In this document: positions 6,983 to 17,580 of the stretch, piece by piece | How the letters are laid out: the number at the start of each line of letters is the position of its first letter | How positions within the stretch are numbered: position 1 is the stretch's first letter | Assembly (NCBI RefSeq): GCF_000022565.1 | Contig: NC_012483.1 | Coordinates: forward strand, 2,418,001 to 2,482,000 | From: Acidobacterium capsulatum ATCC 51196 | GTDB taxonomy: Bacteria; Acidobacteriota; Terriglobia; Terriglobales; Acidobacteriaceae | DNA length: 64,000 bases | Direction: 5' to 3' | The notes under the pieces: generated by a model | Database searches by the model: none | Told to the model about the DNA's origin: nothing | What the model saw: the letters and a program-made list of their open reading frames with translations, nothing else | Translations under genes and position numbers: made by a program

Positions 6983-8998
6983 TTGCCGCGGATTCCGGGT
7001 TGGCTCAGGAAGCATTGGGTATCGCTGGCGGTGGTTGCGCTGCTGCTGATTCAGGTGGCGCAATTCACTTATGTAGTGCATCGCGAGTCGCTTACGTTTG
7101 ATGAAGGCGACCACTCCTTCTCGGGCTACATGATGTGGAAGACTGGCGACTATGGGCTGAATCCCGAGCATCCGCCGCTGGTGAAGCTGCTGGCCGCCGT
7201 ACCGACGCTGGGGCGGCAGCTTTGGACGCCGCCCTTGCAGGGCCGCTTCTTCAAGAACGAAGCTTATCTGGATGGCCGCGACTGGCTGGCCCGCAATGAT
7301 GGCGGGAGCCAGCATCTGGTCTTTGAAATGCGCATGATGACGGGGCTGCTCGCCGTGGGGCTTTCGCTGGCGGTCTTTTTTATGGCGCGCGAGTTCTTCG
7401 GGACCGGCGCGGCGCTATTTGCGCTGACGATGGCGAGCTTTGACCCGAACCTGCTGGCGCACTCCGCGCTGGTGACGACGGATATGGGCGTGACGCTGTT
7501 CTTTCTGACGTCGATCTATGCCTTTTACCGCTACGTGAAGAAGCCGGGCTGGGGACGCCTGCTGCTGGCCGCACTCTCGGCCGGGCTGCTGATTGCGAGC
7601 AAGCATTCGGGCATTCTGCTGGCGCCCATGCTGGTGGTGCTGATTGCGTGGGAGGCCATTGCGGCAGCGCGCGGGCAGCGCGGGCGCACGGCATTGCGGC
7701 TGGCGGGAGCGCTGGTATTTATCCTCGTGGGCGGCGTGCTGGTGCTGTGGGCGTTTTATGGCTTCCGGTATGCTGCCCGGCCTGCCGGGCTGGAGCTGCA
7801 TCCCTCGCTGGCGGCGTATGCGGCGGGGCTGAGCCACTTTGACCAGTCGGTGATTTTGACCTTTGCGCACTGGCACCTGCTGCCCGAGTCAGAACTGATG
7901 GGGCTGGTGGACGTGAAGCTGATGGCGCAGGGGTATCCCACCTACATTCTGGGCCACGTGTATGCGCATGCGGTGTGGTGGTACTTCCCGGTGGCGGTGC
8001 TCATCAAGACGACGCTCGGACTGCTGGCGCTGCTGGCCCTGACGGCCTTTGCTCTCGTGACCGGACGCCTGCGCCGGGGGCGCGAGGTGGCTTACCTGGT
8101 GCTGCCTGCGGCGCTCTACTTTGCGATTGCGATGTATGCGGGCATGGACATTGGCGCGCGCCACGTGTTGCCGCTCTATGCGATGGCCGCCGTGCTGGTG
8201 GGCGGGGGTATCATGGCGCTCGCACGGCGCGAGGGGCGATGGGTTCCGGCATGGGCCGCCGTCTGCGGACTGCTGGTTTCGGCGCATGTGGCCTCGGCGC
8301 TTTCGGTGTTTCCGAACTATCTCGCGTATGCCAATCGCGCGTGGGGTGGTCCGGCGAATGTGCATAACCTGCTCAGCGACGCCAATGTGGACTGGGCGCA
8401 GCAGCTCTATCAGGTGAAGGAGTGGCGCGACCGGCATCCGGGGCAGCCCTGCTGGTTTGCCTACTTTGCGAATCCTGAGATCAGGCCCTCGGTGTATGGC
8501 ATCGACTGCCAGATGATGCCCACGGCCGACACCATGTGGATGGGCGGATCGAGCCTGGTGCCGCCGGTGATTCATGGGACGGTCTTTATCAGCGCGGGTG
8601 ATCTGAGCGGCTGCGAGTGGCCGAGCAATCAGTTGAATCCTTACCGGCCTTTTCAGCATGCCAAACCGGTGGCGATGATCGACTACGGCGTGATGGTCTA
8701 TCAGGGCACCTTTGCCGTGCCGCAGGCGGCGGCGATGAGCCGCGCACAACATGCCGAAGCGCTGCTGGGCCAGCACCAGCCGCAGGCCGCGCTCGCCCTG
8801 GCGCAGCAGGCGGTGACGATCGACCCGCAAAGCATGTTTGGGCAGACGGCGCTGGGCGATGCCGAGGCGGCGTTGGGGCAGAAGCAGCAGGCCGTGGCAG
8901 CATGGAGGGCAGCGATAGCGGTCGCGAAGAAGATGAGTCCGGCCGCGCAGAAGGGCTTTGTGCCGGATCTGGAGAAGAAGGTCAAAAGCATGTCGTGA
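6983..8998 (+). CDS. GT39-type membrane glycosyltransferase with TPR-like tail
   Basis: A 671-residue membrane protein. The first helix is followed by LTFDEGDHSFSGYMMW and NPEHPPLVKLLAAVP, the periplasmic acidic motif and loop of ArnT/PMT-type, lipid-carrier-dependent glycosyltransferases. About ten further hydrophobic segments follow, then a soluble stretch with LLSDANVDWAQQLYQVKEW. The last 100 or so residues are Ala/Gln-rich helices that look like TPR repeats (AEALLGQHQPQAALALAQQA). The TTG start at 6983 is supported by AGGAGGG at 6971. The acceptor is unknown; probably cell-envelope or protein glycosylation. Confidence 0.8.
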   Translation: MPRIPGWLRKHWVSLAVVALLLIQVAQFTYVVHRESLTFDEGDHSFSGYMMWKTGDYGLNPEHPPLVKLLAAVPTLGRQLWTPPLQGRFFKNEAYLDGRDWLARNDGGSQHLVFEMRMMTGLLAVGLSLAVFFMAREFFGTGAALFALTMASFDPNLLAHSALVTTDMGVTLFFLTSIYAFYRYVKKPGWGRLLLAALSAGLLIASKHSGILLAPMLVVLIAWEAIAAARGQRGRTALRLAGALVFILVGGVLVLWAFYGFRYAARPAGLELHPSLAAYAAGLSHFDQSVILTFAHWHLLPESELMGLVDVKLMAQGYPTYILGHVYAHAVWWYFPVAVLIKTTLGLLALLALTAFALVTGRLRRGREVAYLVLPAALYFAIAMYAGMDIGARHVLPLYAMAAVLVGGGIMALARREGRWVPAWAAVCGLLVSAHVASALSVFPNYLAYANRAWGGPANVHNLLSDANVDWAQQLYQVKEWRDRHPGQPCWFAYFANPEIRPSVYGIDCQMMPTADTMWMGGSSLVPPVIHGTVFISAGDLSGCEWPSNQLNPYRPFQHAKPVAMIDYGVMVYQGTFAVPQAAAMSRAQHAEALLGQHQPQAALALAQQAVTIDPQSMFGQTALGDAEAALGQKQQAVAAWRAAIAVAKKMSPAAQKGFVPDLEKKVKSMS

Positions 8999-9040
8999 GG
9001 CGGGGAGCGCGGAAGGACGCCTAGTAGAATCGCTCCATTG

Positions 9041-10663
9041 ATGTCCTCTTCCGCGCAGCCTCCGGTGAACTCGCCTGCCCCCGATCCGCGATGGCGGCAG
9101 GCGATGCGCCTGTTGCGGCCCTCGCACAGCCACTCGGCCTTTACCGCGACCGTGCTGCTGATGGCAGCGGCGATGCTGTCGCGCGTGATCGGGCTGGTGC
9201 GGGTGAAGTACATTGCCTGGCTGCTGGGCACGGGCGCGACCGCCGACGCCTTCAACGCGGCCTTCATGCTGCCGGACAAGCTGCAGTACTTTCTGGTGGG
9301 CGGCGCGACTTCGATCATCTTTATCACGATGCTCAACCGATATCGCAGCGAGGGCCGCGAGGCTGAGGGCGAGCGGGTGATGTCGGTGATTCTGAGCACC
9401 ATGCTGGTGGTGCTGGGCACGGCGATTGTGATTGCCGAGTTCGCGGCGCCGGCCTACGTTCACCTGGTGCTGCACGGCTTCAGGAGCGACCCGGGCAAGG
9501 CGGCGCTGTGCGTGCGGCTGACGCGCATTCTGCTGCCGGCGCAGCTCTGCTTTCTGGCCGGAGGCGTCTTCAGCGCCGTGCTGCTGGTGCGCAAGCAGTT
9601 TGCGCTGCAGGCCATTACGCCACTCATCTACAACGTGGGCATCATTGTGGGCGGGCTGCTGCTGGCGCGGCATCTGGGCGCGTCCGCTCTGGCGCTGGGC
9701 GCGGTGGCCGGCGCGTTTCTGGGTCCCTTTCTGCTCAATGCCATCTGGGCGCACCGCGCAGGCATGCGCTTTCGTTTTGAGATCGACCTGAAGAACCCGG
9801 GGCTGCGCGAGTGGGTGGGGCTTTCACTGCCGCTGATGCTGGGCGTCTCGCTGGTAACGGCCGATACCTGGATCATCAACTACTTTGCCTCGAGCACGAA
9901 TGGCGCGGTGACGCTGCTGACGTATGCGAAGCAGTTCTTTAACGCGCCGGTAGCGCTGGGGCAGGCGGCGGGCGCGGCCTCGCTGCCGTTTCTGGCTTCG
10001 CTCTTCACGGAGCGCAATGTGCCGGCCTTCAGCAATGCCGTAAACCGGGCGGTGTCGCGCATTCTGGCCTTTTCACTGCTGCTGACGGGCTTCATGCTGG
10101 CCATGGGGTTTCCGCTGCTCGACCTGATTCTGCGAGGCGGCAAGTTTCAGCGTGCGGACTCTCATGCCATGGCGCTCTACTTCAGCGTCTTCTCGCTCTC
10201 GCTCTGCCTGTGGGCGGCGCAGGCCATCTATGCACGCGCCTTTTATGCGGCAGGCAACACGCTGCTGCCGATGATTGCGGGGACTGCTGTGACGCTGGCC
10301 TCGCTGCCCGTCTATTGGCGGCTGTACCACTCGATGGGGCCGCTGGGGCTGCCGATTGCGTCGGACATCGGCATTCTGCTGCAGACGCTGACGCTGGCCG
10401 TGCTGCTGCACAAGAAGCGGATGGTCTCGATTGCCGAGCTGGAATACGGCGAGATGGGCCGCGCGCTGGCGGCCTCGGCCGTGGCGCTGCTGGTGCTGCT
10501 GGGGCTGCGCCGCGTGATTCCGTTCCATTCAAGGCTCGAAGAGCTGGGCCTACTGGTGCTGGCCACCGTGATCTGGCTGGGGGTGGGCCTGCTGGTGCTG
10601 CGCGTGACCGGGTCGGCGCTGCCCGATCAACTGCTGCGGCGCTTTCGGCGGCGGGCCACGTGA
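9041..10663 (+). CDS. murJ: Lipid II flippase MurJ (MviN family)
   Basis: A 540-residue multi-spanning protein with about 14 hydrophobic segments. FTATVLLMAAAMLSRVIGLV and GTGATADAFNAAFMLPDKL are the MurJ N-terminal signature; DTWIINYFASS and PVALGQAAGAASLPFLA are further family stretches. It flips lipid II across the inner membrane for peptidoglycan synthesis. The ATG at 9041 lacks a Shine-Dalgarno but follows a TAGAAT hexamer (9025-9030) by about ten bases, so the mRNA may be leaderless. Confidence 0.93.
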   Translation: MSSSAQPPVNSPAPDPRWRQAMRLLRPSHSHSAFTATVLLMAAAMLSRVIGLVRVKYIAWLLGTGATADAFNAAFMLPDKLQYFLVGGATSIIFITMLNRYRSEGREAEGERVMSVILSTMLVVLGTAIVIAEFAAPAYVHLVLHGFRSDPGKAALCVRLTRILLPAQLCFLAGGVFSAVLLVRKQFALQAITPLIYNVGIIVGGLLLARHLGASALALGAVAGAFLGPFLLNAIWAHRAGMRFRFEIDLKNPGLREWVGLSLPLMLGVSLVTADTWIINYFASSTNGAVTLLTYAKQFFNAPVALGQAAGAASLPFLASLFTERNVPAFSNAVNRAVSRILAFSLLLTGFMLAMGFPLLDLILRGGKFQRADSHAMALYFSVFSLSLCLWAAQAIYARAFYAAGNTLLPMIAGTAVTLASLPVYWRLYHSMGPLGLPIASDIGILLQTLTLAVLLHKKRMVSIAELEYGEMGRALAASAVALLVLLGLRRVIPFHSRLEELGLLVLATVIWLGVGLLVLRVTGSALPDQLLRRFRRRAT

Positions 10664-10765
10664 GATCGCAGCCGATGATTTGGATAAGAGTGAAGGTAAT
10701 CCGCATTCTGTTACCTGTTGCGAGAAGGATGACGACAGGCACACGCTGAGATGACTGTGAGTGCC

Positions 10766-10771
10766 TATACT
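10766..10771 (+). promoter_or_regulatory. -10-like TATACT close to hemL
   Basis: TATACT lies 8 nt before the hemL ATG at 10780. No convincing -35 hexamer is seen at the expected distance. If used, transcription would begin at or next to the start codon. Confidence 0.35.
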
Positions 10772-10779
10772 GATGGGGT

Positions 10780-12102
10780 ATGACGTTGACTCCCATGACT
10801 GCTCCTCGCAAAATGATTCGTTCTCACATGCTGCGCGAACGCGCGGAGCGTTTGCTGCCAGGCGGGGTGGATTCCCCGGTGCGGGCCTTTCGGGCGGTGG
10901 GCGGCGAGCCGCCCTTTCTGGTAAAGGCCGAAGGCGCCTGCCTGTGGGATGCGGACGGGAACCAGTATCTGGATTATTTCGGCTCGTGGGGGCCGATGAT
11001 TCTGGGCCATGCGTTTCCTCCAGTGATTGAGGCGATTCAGAAGCAGGCGGCCTTCAGCACGAGTTTTGGCGCGTCCACGCCGTCAGAGGGTGATCTGGCG
11101 GAGCTGGTGGTGCGCGCGTATCCCTCGATGGAGAAGCTGCGCTTTGTGAGCTCGGGCACCGAGGCCACGATGTCAGCCCTGCGGCTGGCGCGGGCCTATA
11201 CGAAGCGCAAATACATCGTGAAGTTTGATGGTTGCTATCACGGCCACTCCGATGGCCTGCTGGCCAAGGCCGGCTCAGGGCTGGCGACGTTTGGCATTCC
11301 CGGCTCGGCCGGAGTGCCCGAAGAGATTGCGCAGCTCACGCTGACGCTGCCTTTCAACAACCTCGACGCGGTGGAAGCCGCCTTTGCCGCGCACCGGAAT
11401 GAGATTGCCTGCATTATTGTGGAGCCGGTCGCGGGCAACATGGGCTGCGTGGTTCCGGACGAGGGCTATCTGCAGGGGCTGCGCGAGCTGACCCGGCGCG
11501 AGGGCGCGCTGCTGATTTTTGATGAAGTGATGACGGGTTTTCGCGTGGCCTTTGGCGGCGTGCAGGAGCTGCGCCAGGTGCGGCCGGACCTGACCACACT
11601 GGGCAAGATTGTGGGCGGCGGCATGCCGTGCGGCGCCTTTGGCGGCCCGGCGGAAATTATGGACCTGCTGGCTCCGCTGGGGCCGGTGTATCAGGCGGGC
11701 ACATTGAGCGGCAATCCCCTGGCAATGGCTGCGGGCATGGCGACGGTGAGCCACCTCGAAAGCAGCAAGGAATGGCTGTATCCCCAACTGGAACAGATGA
11801 GTGCAGCGGTGGCGCAGGGCGTGGCCGAGGAAGCTGCGCGGGCGGGGATTCCGCTCACCACGAACCGGCAGGGATCGATGTTCACGTGGTTCTTCACCGG
11901 GCAGCCCGTGCGGGACTATGCCACGGCCGAGAGCTGCGACACGCGGCGGTTTGCGCAGTTCCATCGGGGCATGCTGGATCATGGCGTGTGGCTGCCGCCG
12001 TCGCAGTTTGAGGCGGCTTTTCTGGGCGTGGCGCACACCATGCACCATGTGGAGCAGACGGTGACGGCAGCGCGGGAAGTATTTGCCGCGATGCAGAGCT
12101 AG
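10780..12102 (+). CDS. hemL: Glutamate-1-semialdehyde 2,1-aminomutase
   Basis: A 440-residue PLP enzyme that makes 5-aminolevulinate in the C5 haem pathway. [19 protein letters not shown] is the family start. [28 protein letters not shown] and [11 protein letters not shown] are conserved, and Lys276 in [11 protein letters not shown] is the PLP-binding lysine. The end [16 protein letters not shown] is typical. No ribosome-binding site is evident before the ATG at 10780, and a TATACT hexamer is very near; an ATG at 10795 is the alternative start. Convergent with the HIT gene. Confidence 0.95.
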   Translation: MTLTPMTAPRKMIRSHMLRERAERLLPGGVDSPVRAFRAVGGEPPFLVKAEGACLWDADGNQYLDYFGSWGPMILGHAFPPVIEAIQKQAAFSTSFGASTPSEGDLAELVVRAYPSMEKLRFVSSGTEATMSALRLARAYTKRKYIVKFDGCYHGHSDGLLAKAGSGLATFGIPGSAGVPEEIAQLTLTLPFNNLDAVEAAFAAHRNEIACIIVEPVAGNMGCVVPDEGYLQGLRELTRREGALLIFDEVMTGFRVAFGGVQELRQVRPDLTTLGKIVGGGMPCGAFGGPAEIMDLLAPLGPVYQAGTLSGNPLAMAAGMATVSHLESSKEWLYPQLEQMSAAVAQGVAEEAARAGIPLTTNRQGSMFTWFFTGQPVRDYATAESCDTRRFAQFHRGMLDHGVWLPPSQFEAAFLGVAHTMHHVEQTVTAAREVFAAMQS

Positions 12103-12128
12103 ATTCTTGGGTTCGGAACACGGACCCG

Positions 12129-12147
12129 GGGCACATAGCCTGTGCCC
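12129..12147. terminator. Hairpin between convergent hemL and HIT genes
   Basis: GGGCACA (12129-12135) pairs with TGTGCCC (12141-12147) around TAGCC. It may serve both directions; no marked T-run follows. Confidence 0.4.
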
Positions 12148-12162
12148 GAACGGCCAGTTCTT

Positions 12163-12501
12163 CTAGCCTGGGGGCCAGTGCATGGCGCGTCCGCCGAGGA
12201 CGTGCATGTGCAGGTGATCGACGGTCTGGCCGCCATCGGGGCCGGTGTTGATGACGGTGCGGAAGCCTTTGCCGAGTCCCTGCTGGTGGGCGATTTCGCT
12301 GGCAACGTTGAGCAGGTGGCCGAGCAGAGAGGCGTCAGAGCGGGTGGCCTGCGCATGCGACGAGATGTGGCGGCGCGGCACGATCAGCACATGCACGGGA
12401 GCCTGCGGGCTGATGTCAGCAAAGGCGATGGCGTGCTCATCTTCATAGAGCTTCTTTGCGGGAATCTCTCCGGCGATGATCTTGCAAAAAAGACAGTCCA
12501 T
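12163..12501 (-). CDS. HIT family protein (nucleotide hydrolase/transferase)
   Basis: A 112-residue histidine-triad protein. It starts MDCLFCKIIAGEIPAKKLYE, as in the HinT branch, and ends with the triad VDHLHMHVLGG. Such proteins hydrolyse adenosine phosphoramidates or aminoacyl-adenylates. The frame is open to 12642, but the canonical MDCLFCKI begins at 12501. Two cysteines near the start (CLFC) resemble the Zn-linked HIT form. Convergent with hemL. Confidence 0.93.
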   Translation of the reverse strand: MDCLFCKIIAGEIPAKKLYEDEHAIAFADISPQAPVHVLIVPRRHISSHAQATRSDASLLGHLLNVASEIAHQQGLGKGFRTVINTGPDGGQTVDHLHMHVLGGRAMHWPPG

Positions 12502-12672
12502 GGCACTGGTTGTATCACGGTGCGGGCGGGTGCGGCTGGGCGACTCTGGAGACGGGCGGCCGGGTGCCTCATAATAGAGGAGGTTCAGATTTCCGGAGCG
12601 CGGACACTCCCTCGAACCGCGCACCCGCTGCGCGAACTCCACTTATAGATCAGCGAGCACTCAAAGAACAGC

Positions 12673-13770
12673 ATGGCATTGAACTGCGGAATTGTCGGAC
12701 TGCCCAACGTGGGCAAGAGCACCATCTTTAACGCGCTGACGGCGGCCAAGGCCCAGGCGGCGAACTATCCTTTTTGCACCATCGACCCGAACGTGGGCGT
12801 GGTGACGGTGCCGGATGAGCGGCTCGACAAGATATCCGCTATCTGCAAGACCAAGCGCACGGTGCCGACGACGATGGAGTTCATCGACATTGCCGGCCTG
12901 GTGGCCGGAGCGAGCAAGGGCGAGGGGCTGGGAAACCAGTTTCTGGGGCACATTCGCTCGACCGACGCGGTGGTGCATGTGGTGCGCTGCTTTGATGACC
13001 CGAACGTGATTCACGTGGCGGGCGGAGTGAATCCGCTGAGCGACATCGACGTGATCAATACGGAGCTGCTGCTGGCGGATCTGGATTCAGTGGAAAAGCG
13101 CTACGCCAAGGTGGAGAAAGCCGCCAAGAGCAGCAGCGACCACAAGGTGAAGGTGGAAGCCTCATGCCTGGCCAAGCTGCTGGCCGCGCTGCAGGAGGGC
13201 AAGCCCGCCCGCACGGTGGAGCTGACCGACGAAGAGAAGCCGGTGGCGCGCGATCTGTTTTTGATCACCGCGAAGCCGATGCTGTACGTCGCCAACGTGG
13301 ATGACGCGGGCCTGAGCGGACACAACCCGTATGTGGATGCTGTGGAGAAGCGGGCCGCCGAGGAGAACAGCCAGGTGGTGCGGCTCTCGGGCGCGATGGA
13401 AGCCGAGATTGCGCTGCTGGAGCCGGCCGAGCGCGCCGAGTTTCTGGCCGAGATGGGATTGCAGGAGCCGGGATTGAACCGGCTGATCCATGCGGGCTAC
13501 CGGCTGCTGGACCTGATCACGTATTTCACGGCGGGCGAGCAGGAGTGCCGGGCGTGGACGATTCGGCGCGGGACGAAGGCGCCGGGCGCGGCGGGGGTGA
13601 TTCACTCGGATTTTGAGCGCGGGTTCATTCGCGCGGAAGCCTACCACTGCGACGACCTGTTCACGCTGGGCAGCGAGCAGGCGATCAAGGACAAGGGCCT
13701 GTACCGGTCGGAAGGCAAGGAATACGTGGTGAAGGATGGCGATGTGCTGTTCTTCAAGTTCAATGTCTAG
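12673..13770 (+). CDS. ychF: Ribosome-binding ATPase YchF/OLA1
   Basis: A 365-residue TRAFAC P-loop protein. GLPNVGKSTIFNAL is the G1 loop, ANYPFCTIDPNVG is typical of YchF, and IDIAGLVAGASKGEGLGNQFL is G3 with its flank. The C-terminal TGS domain includes TIRRGTKAPGAAGVIHSDFE. The family binds ribosomes, prefers ATP to GTP and affects stress responses. Length matches. A 7-nt repeat array directly follows the stop codon. Confidence 0.96.
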   Translation: MALNCGIVGLPNVGKSTIFNALTAAKAQAANYPFCTIDPNVGVVTVPDERLDKISAICKTKRTVPTTMEFIDIAGLVAGASKGEGLGNQFLGHIRSTDAVVHVVRCFDDPNVIHVAGGVNPLSDIDVINTELLLADLDSVEKRYAKVEKAAKSSSDHKVKVEASCLAKLLAALQEGKPARTVELTDEEKPVARDLFLITAKPMLYVANVDDAGLSGHNPYVDAVEKRAAEENSQVVRLSGAMEAEIALLEPAERAEFLAEMGLQEPGLNRLIHAGYRLLDLITYFTAGEQECRAWTIRRGTKAPGAAGVIHSDFERGFIRAEAYHCDDLFTLGSEQAIKDKGLYRSEGKEYVVKDGDVLFFKFNV

Positions 13771-13823
13771 TTGCCAGTTGTCAGTTTTCAGTCCCCAGTT
13801 TTCAGTTGCCGGTGATCAGTGAA
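13770..13823. repeat. CAGTNNN heptanucleotide array
   Basis: After the ychF stop the sequence runs as a degenerate 7-nt tandem: CAGTTGT, CAGTTTT, CAGTCCC, CAGTTTT, CAGTTGC, CGGTGAT, CAGTGAA. The unit differs from the AGCTNNT arrays near 4400 but the period is the same. It fills most of the ychF-mfd gap. Confidence 0.85.
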
Positions 13824-13875
13824 CGGACAGCCCCGGCGCCCCGAGGCTGTCCGTTTCCGGGTAAACTAGCACTGC

Positions 13876-16800
13876 ATGATCCTGCCGTTTGTCCGCGATC
13901 TGCTTGCGGATCTGGAACACACTGCCTCGTTTGAACAGGCGCAGCGGCATCTTTCGCTGAGCCGTGGGCGCAGACGTGTGTCTGGACTCACCTCGACGGC
14001 ACGCTCCCTTTACATTCCTCTGCTGGCCCGGGCGGCCAAGGTGCCGGTGGTGCTGCTGGTGGCCGACAACAAGGCCGCCGATGCGATGCACCTGGCGCTG
14101 CGGGCCGGGTGCGAGCTGACGGGTGCGATTGCCGCGGAGCGCGTGCTGAAGCTGCCGGCGCATGATGTGCTTCCCTTTGAAAACATGTCGCCGCACCCGG
14201 AGGTGCAGGAGCAGCGCGCCACGACGCTGTGGAAGATTGCCACGGGCGATGCCGCGATTGTGATTGCGCCGGTCGAAGCGGCGGCGATGAAGCTCTTCCC
14301 TGCCCCGTTTTATGGCGGCCTGGCGCAGGTGCTGCGGCGCGGCGAAGAGATCGACGTAGACATGCTGCTGACACACCTGGCCTCGGTGGGCTACGAGCAG
14401 GTGGACGTGGTGGAGATGCCGGGGCAGTACACACGGCGGGGCGGCATTCTGGATGTGTATTCGCCCGAGGCCGACCGGCCGGTGCGCATGGAGTTTTTTG
14501 GCGATGAGATTGAGACGATGCGCAAGTTTGACCCCGAGTCGCAGCGCTCGCAATCGCCGCTGGATGAGGCGCGGCTGCTGCCGCTGACGGAGACTCCGGT
14601 GACGGAGCGTCTGCTGGCGGCGGTGCATGCGCGGCTGAGCGGCGCGCGCTTTGAGACGAATGACGAAGGGGAGATGGTCGCCGAGATGGTGGCGGCGGGC
14701 GGCGTTTCGGTGTTTCCGGGCTGGGAGTTTTTTGCCGGAGTAGCCGGAGCGAACAAGACGCTGCTTGATCTGTTCCCGCGCTGCGTGCTGTTTGTGGAAG
14801 AGCCTGGGATGATCAAGAACCAGGTGGAGCGCTGGTGGAACAAGGTAGAGCAGCGCCATGACCGGTCGAGCATCGGTACGCTGATTCGCCCGGAAGACAT
14901 TTATCTGCGGCCGGAGTTGCTGGAGGCGCAGCGGAAGTCGCATCCGGGGCTGGACATTGATCAACTGGGCGCGGTGGATGTGCTGGAAGACGATGAGACG
15001 CTGGGGGAGATTGCCTTCTCGTCACGTCCGACGCTGCGTTTTCATGGATCGATTCCGGCATTTGTAGAGCAGATAAAAAACCTGATGCAGCAGGAGACGC
15101 GCATGCTGCTGGCCGCGCCCAACCAGGGCGAGGTGGAGCGGCTGGCGACGCTGCTGCGCGAGTATGAACTGCCCTACCGGCTGGGCAGCCGCGTGATGCA
15201 CACGGGCAGCGAAACCATGTATGACGAGGCCAGCCACCTGGGCGGCGATCTGCGCACGCCGATTATTTTGCGCGCGCCGATCGCGACGGGCGTGAGCCTG
15301 CCGGACGCAAATCTGGTGGTGTTTGGCGCGAACGACCTGAATGACGAAGCCGATGTGACGGCGCGGCCGGCGGCGCGCAAGTCAAAGACGGCGGCGTTTA
15401 TCTCGGACTTTCGCGATCTGGCCGTGGGCGACTACGTGGTGCACGTGGAGCACGGCATTGCGCGCTATCTGGGCCTGAAAGAGATTGCGCAGGACGGCAC
15501 GACGCTCGAGTTCATGATTCTCGAGTTCGCCGAAGAGGCGAAGCTGTATGTTCCGCTGACGCGGCTGGACCTGATTCAGAAATACCGCTCGACGGAGTCG
15601 GGCCCGGCGCCGGTACTGCATCGGCTGGGCACGCAGCAGTGGGCCAAGACCAAGGCCCGCGTGAAGAAGGCCATGCAGGACATGGCCGATGAGCTGCTGA
15701 AGCTGTATGCGCAGCGCAAGGCGGCGCAAGGGCACGCGTACTCGGCTGACAATGAGTTTCAGCGCGAGTTTGAGGATTCCTTCGACTACAACGAGACGGA
15801 CGACCAGCTCTCGGCGATTGCCGACATCAAGCGCGACATGGAATCGACCACGCCGATGGACCGCCTGCTGTGCGGCGACGTGGGCTACGGCAAGACCGAA
15901 GTGGCGATGCGCGCCGCGTTCAAAGCCGTGCAGGATGGCAAACAGGTGGCGGTGCTGACGCCGACGACGGTGTTGAGCTTTCAGCATTACGAGACGTTCA
16001 AGAAACGCTTCCGGCAGTTTCCGATTCACATCGAGATGCTGTCGCGTTTTCGCACGGCCAAGGAACAGAAGTTGATTGTGGAACGTGTGGAAGCCGGCGA
16101 GATTGACATTCTGATTGGCACGCACCGGCTGCTCTCAAAGGATCTGAAGTTTCATGACATCGGCCTGCTGATTGTGGATGAAGAGCAGCGCTTTGGCGTG
16201 CGCCATAAGGAACGTCTGAAGCAGTTGCGCGCGCAGCTCGATGTGCTGACGATGTCAGCGACGCCGATTCCGCGCACGCTGCATATGTCGCTGGTGGGGC
16301 TGCGCGACATGAGCGTGATTGAGACTCCGCCGAAGGACCGCATGGCGATTCAGACCATCGTGGCGAAGTTTGATGAAAAGCTGGTGCGCTCTGCCGTCGA
16401 AGTGGAGCTGGAGCGCGGCGGGCAGATCTATTTCGTTCACAATCGCGTGGAGACGATCTATGAGATTGCCGCGAAGATCCAGGAGCTGGTGCCGCATGCC
16501 CGCATCACGGTGGGGCATGGGCAGATGGGCGAAGCAGAACTCGAAAAGGTGATGCTCGCCTTCATGAATCACGAGTACGACGTGCTGGTGGCGACGTCGA
16601 TTATTGAGAACGGGCTGGATATTCCGCTGGCGAATACGATTCTGATCAATCGCGCGGACCGGCATGGACTCTCAGAGCTGTACCAGTTGCGCGGGCGCGT
16701 GGGACGGTCAAACCGGCGGGCGTATGCGTACCTGATGATTCCGCCGGAGCAGGAGCTGACCGAGATTGCGCGGCGCAGGCTGGCGGCGCTGAAGGAGTTC

Positions 16801-17445
16801 AGCGACCTGGGAGCGGGCTTCAAAATTGCGGCGCTTGATCTGGAACTGCGCGGCGCGGGCAACATGCTGGGCGGCGAGCAGAGCGGGCACATCGAGGCTG
16901 TGGGCTTTGAGCTTTACACCACGATGCTCGAAGAGGCCGTGAACAAGATGAAGGGCCAGGAGACGGTGGAGCGTCCGGTGACGCAGTTGAGCCTTGGCAT
17001 TCCGCTGCGCATTGATGACAGCTACATTCCGGAAGAGAATCAGCGGCTGCGCATGTACAAGCACATTGCGGGCGCGCAGGATGAGCGCGCAATTGCGGGC
17101 ATTCGCGCGGAGCTGGTAGACCGCTACGGCGCGCTGCCCACGGGCGTGCGGCACCTGCTCGATGCCGCCGAGCTGCGCATTGCGTGCGAGCACATGGGCG
17201 TGGCCCAGGTGGATCGCAAGCGCGACCAGATTCACCTGAAATTTACAGAGAAGGCTAGCATCGATCCCGGCATCCTGATGAAGCTGGTGTCAAAGAACGC
17301 GAAACGCGGCGCGCAGTTCACGCCGCAGGGCGTGCTGCGCTTCCCACTGAGCGGGACTGATCCGGAGAGCATCTTTACGGAACTGCGTGTGCTGCTGGAT
17401 GATCTGGCCACCCAGCCAGCAGCGGCGCGCCAGGGTGCATCCTAA
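13876..17445 (+). CDS. mfd: Transcription-repair coupling factor
   Basis: A 1189-residue SF2 ATPase that removes stalled RNA polymerase and recruits UvrA. The N-terminal UvrB-like module has [20 protein letters not shown] and [20 protein letters not shown]. The RNAP-binding domain includes [17 protein letters not shown]. The helicase motifs are [16 protein letters not shown] (Walker A), [16 protein letters not shown] (DEEQ box), [11 protein letters not shown] and [16 protein letters not shown]. The C-terminal D7 domain is present. A TAAACT hexamer lies 8 nt before the ATG and there is no ribosome-binding site, so this may be a leaderless mRNA. Confidence 0.97.
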   Translation: MILPFVRDLLADLEHTASFEQAQRHLSLSRGRRRVSGLTSTARSLYIPLLARAAKVPVVLLVADNKAADAMHLALRAGCELTGAIAAERVLKLPAHDVLPFENMSPHPEVQEQRATTLWKIATGDAAIVIAPVEAAAMKLFPAPFYGGLAQVLRRGEEIDVDMLLTHLASVGYEQVDVVEMPGQYTRRGGILDVYSPEADRPVRMEFFGDEIETMRKFDPESQRSQSPLDEARLLPLTETPVTERLLAAVHARLSGARFETNDEGEMVAEMVAAGGVSVFPGWEFFAGVAGANKTLLDLFPRCVLFVEEPGMIKNQVERWWNKVEQRHDRSSIGTLIRPEDIYLRPELLEAQRKSHPGLDIDQLGAVDVLEDDETLGEIAFSSRPTLRFHGSIPAFVEQIKNLMQQETRMLLAAPNQGEVERLATLLREYELPYRLGSRVMHTGSETMYDEASHLGGDLRTPIILRAPIATGVSLPDANLVVFGANDLNDEADVTARPAARKSKTAAFISDFRDLAVGDYVVHVEHGIARYLGLKEIAQDGTTLEFMILEFAEEAKLYVPLTRLDLIQKYRSTESGPAPVLHRLGTQQWAKTKARVKKAMQDMADELLKLYAQRKAAQGHAYSADNEFQREFEDSFDYNETDDQLSAIADIKRDMESTTPMDRLLCGDVGYGKTEVAMRAAFKAVQDGKQVAVLTPTTVLSFQHYETFKKRFRQFPIHIEMLSRFRTAKEQKLIVERVEAGEIDILIGTHRLLSKDLKFHDIGLLIVDEEQRFGVRHKERLKQLRAQLDVLTMSATPIPRTLHMSLVGLRDMSVIETPPKDRMAIQTIVAKFDEKLVRSAVEVELERGGQIYFVHNRVETIYEIAAKIQELVPHARITVGHGQMGEAELEKVMLAFMNHEYDVLVATSIIENGLDIPLANTILINRADRHGLSELYQLRGRVGRSNRRAYAYLMIPPEQELTEIARRRLAALKEFSDLGAGFKIAALDLELRGAGNMLGGEQSGHIEAVGFELYTTMLEEAVNKMKGQETVERPVTQLSLGIPLRIDDSYIPEENQRLRMYKHIAGAQDERAIAGIRAELVDRYGALPTGVRHLLDAAELRIACEHMGVAQVDRKRDQIHLKFTEKASIDPGILMKLVSKNAKRGAQFTPQGVLRFPLSGTDPESIFTELRVLLDDLATQPAAARQGAS

Positions 17446-17496
17446 GTAAATTGCAAAGCGGCGGCGCAGAGTTGCCGCAGCCGGATGGTATGCCTG

Positions 17497-17525
17497 TGGG
17501 CAACCGCTAAGATGTTCGATAGAAT
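17497..17525 (+). promoter_or_regulatory. Candidate promoter for galU
   Basis: TGGGCA (17497-17502), a 17-nt spacer and TAGAAT (17520-17525) resemble a sigma70 promoter, 55 nt before the galU ATG. The -35 is two bases off consensus. Confidence 0.45.
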
Positions 17526-17580
17526 CCTCTGTCGCCGCACGCAAGGGCAGCACCGATGGAAAGGGTGAACCAAAAGCACA

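Noticed and set aside
7889-9754. 621-codon open frame on the minus strand
   Set aside because: It lies antisense to the GT39-type and murJ genes, is very rich in Arg, Gln and His, and shows no known family. It is a shadow frame in high-GC DNA.
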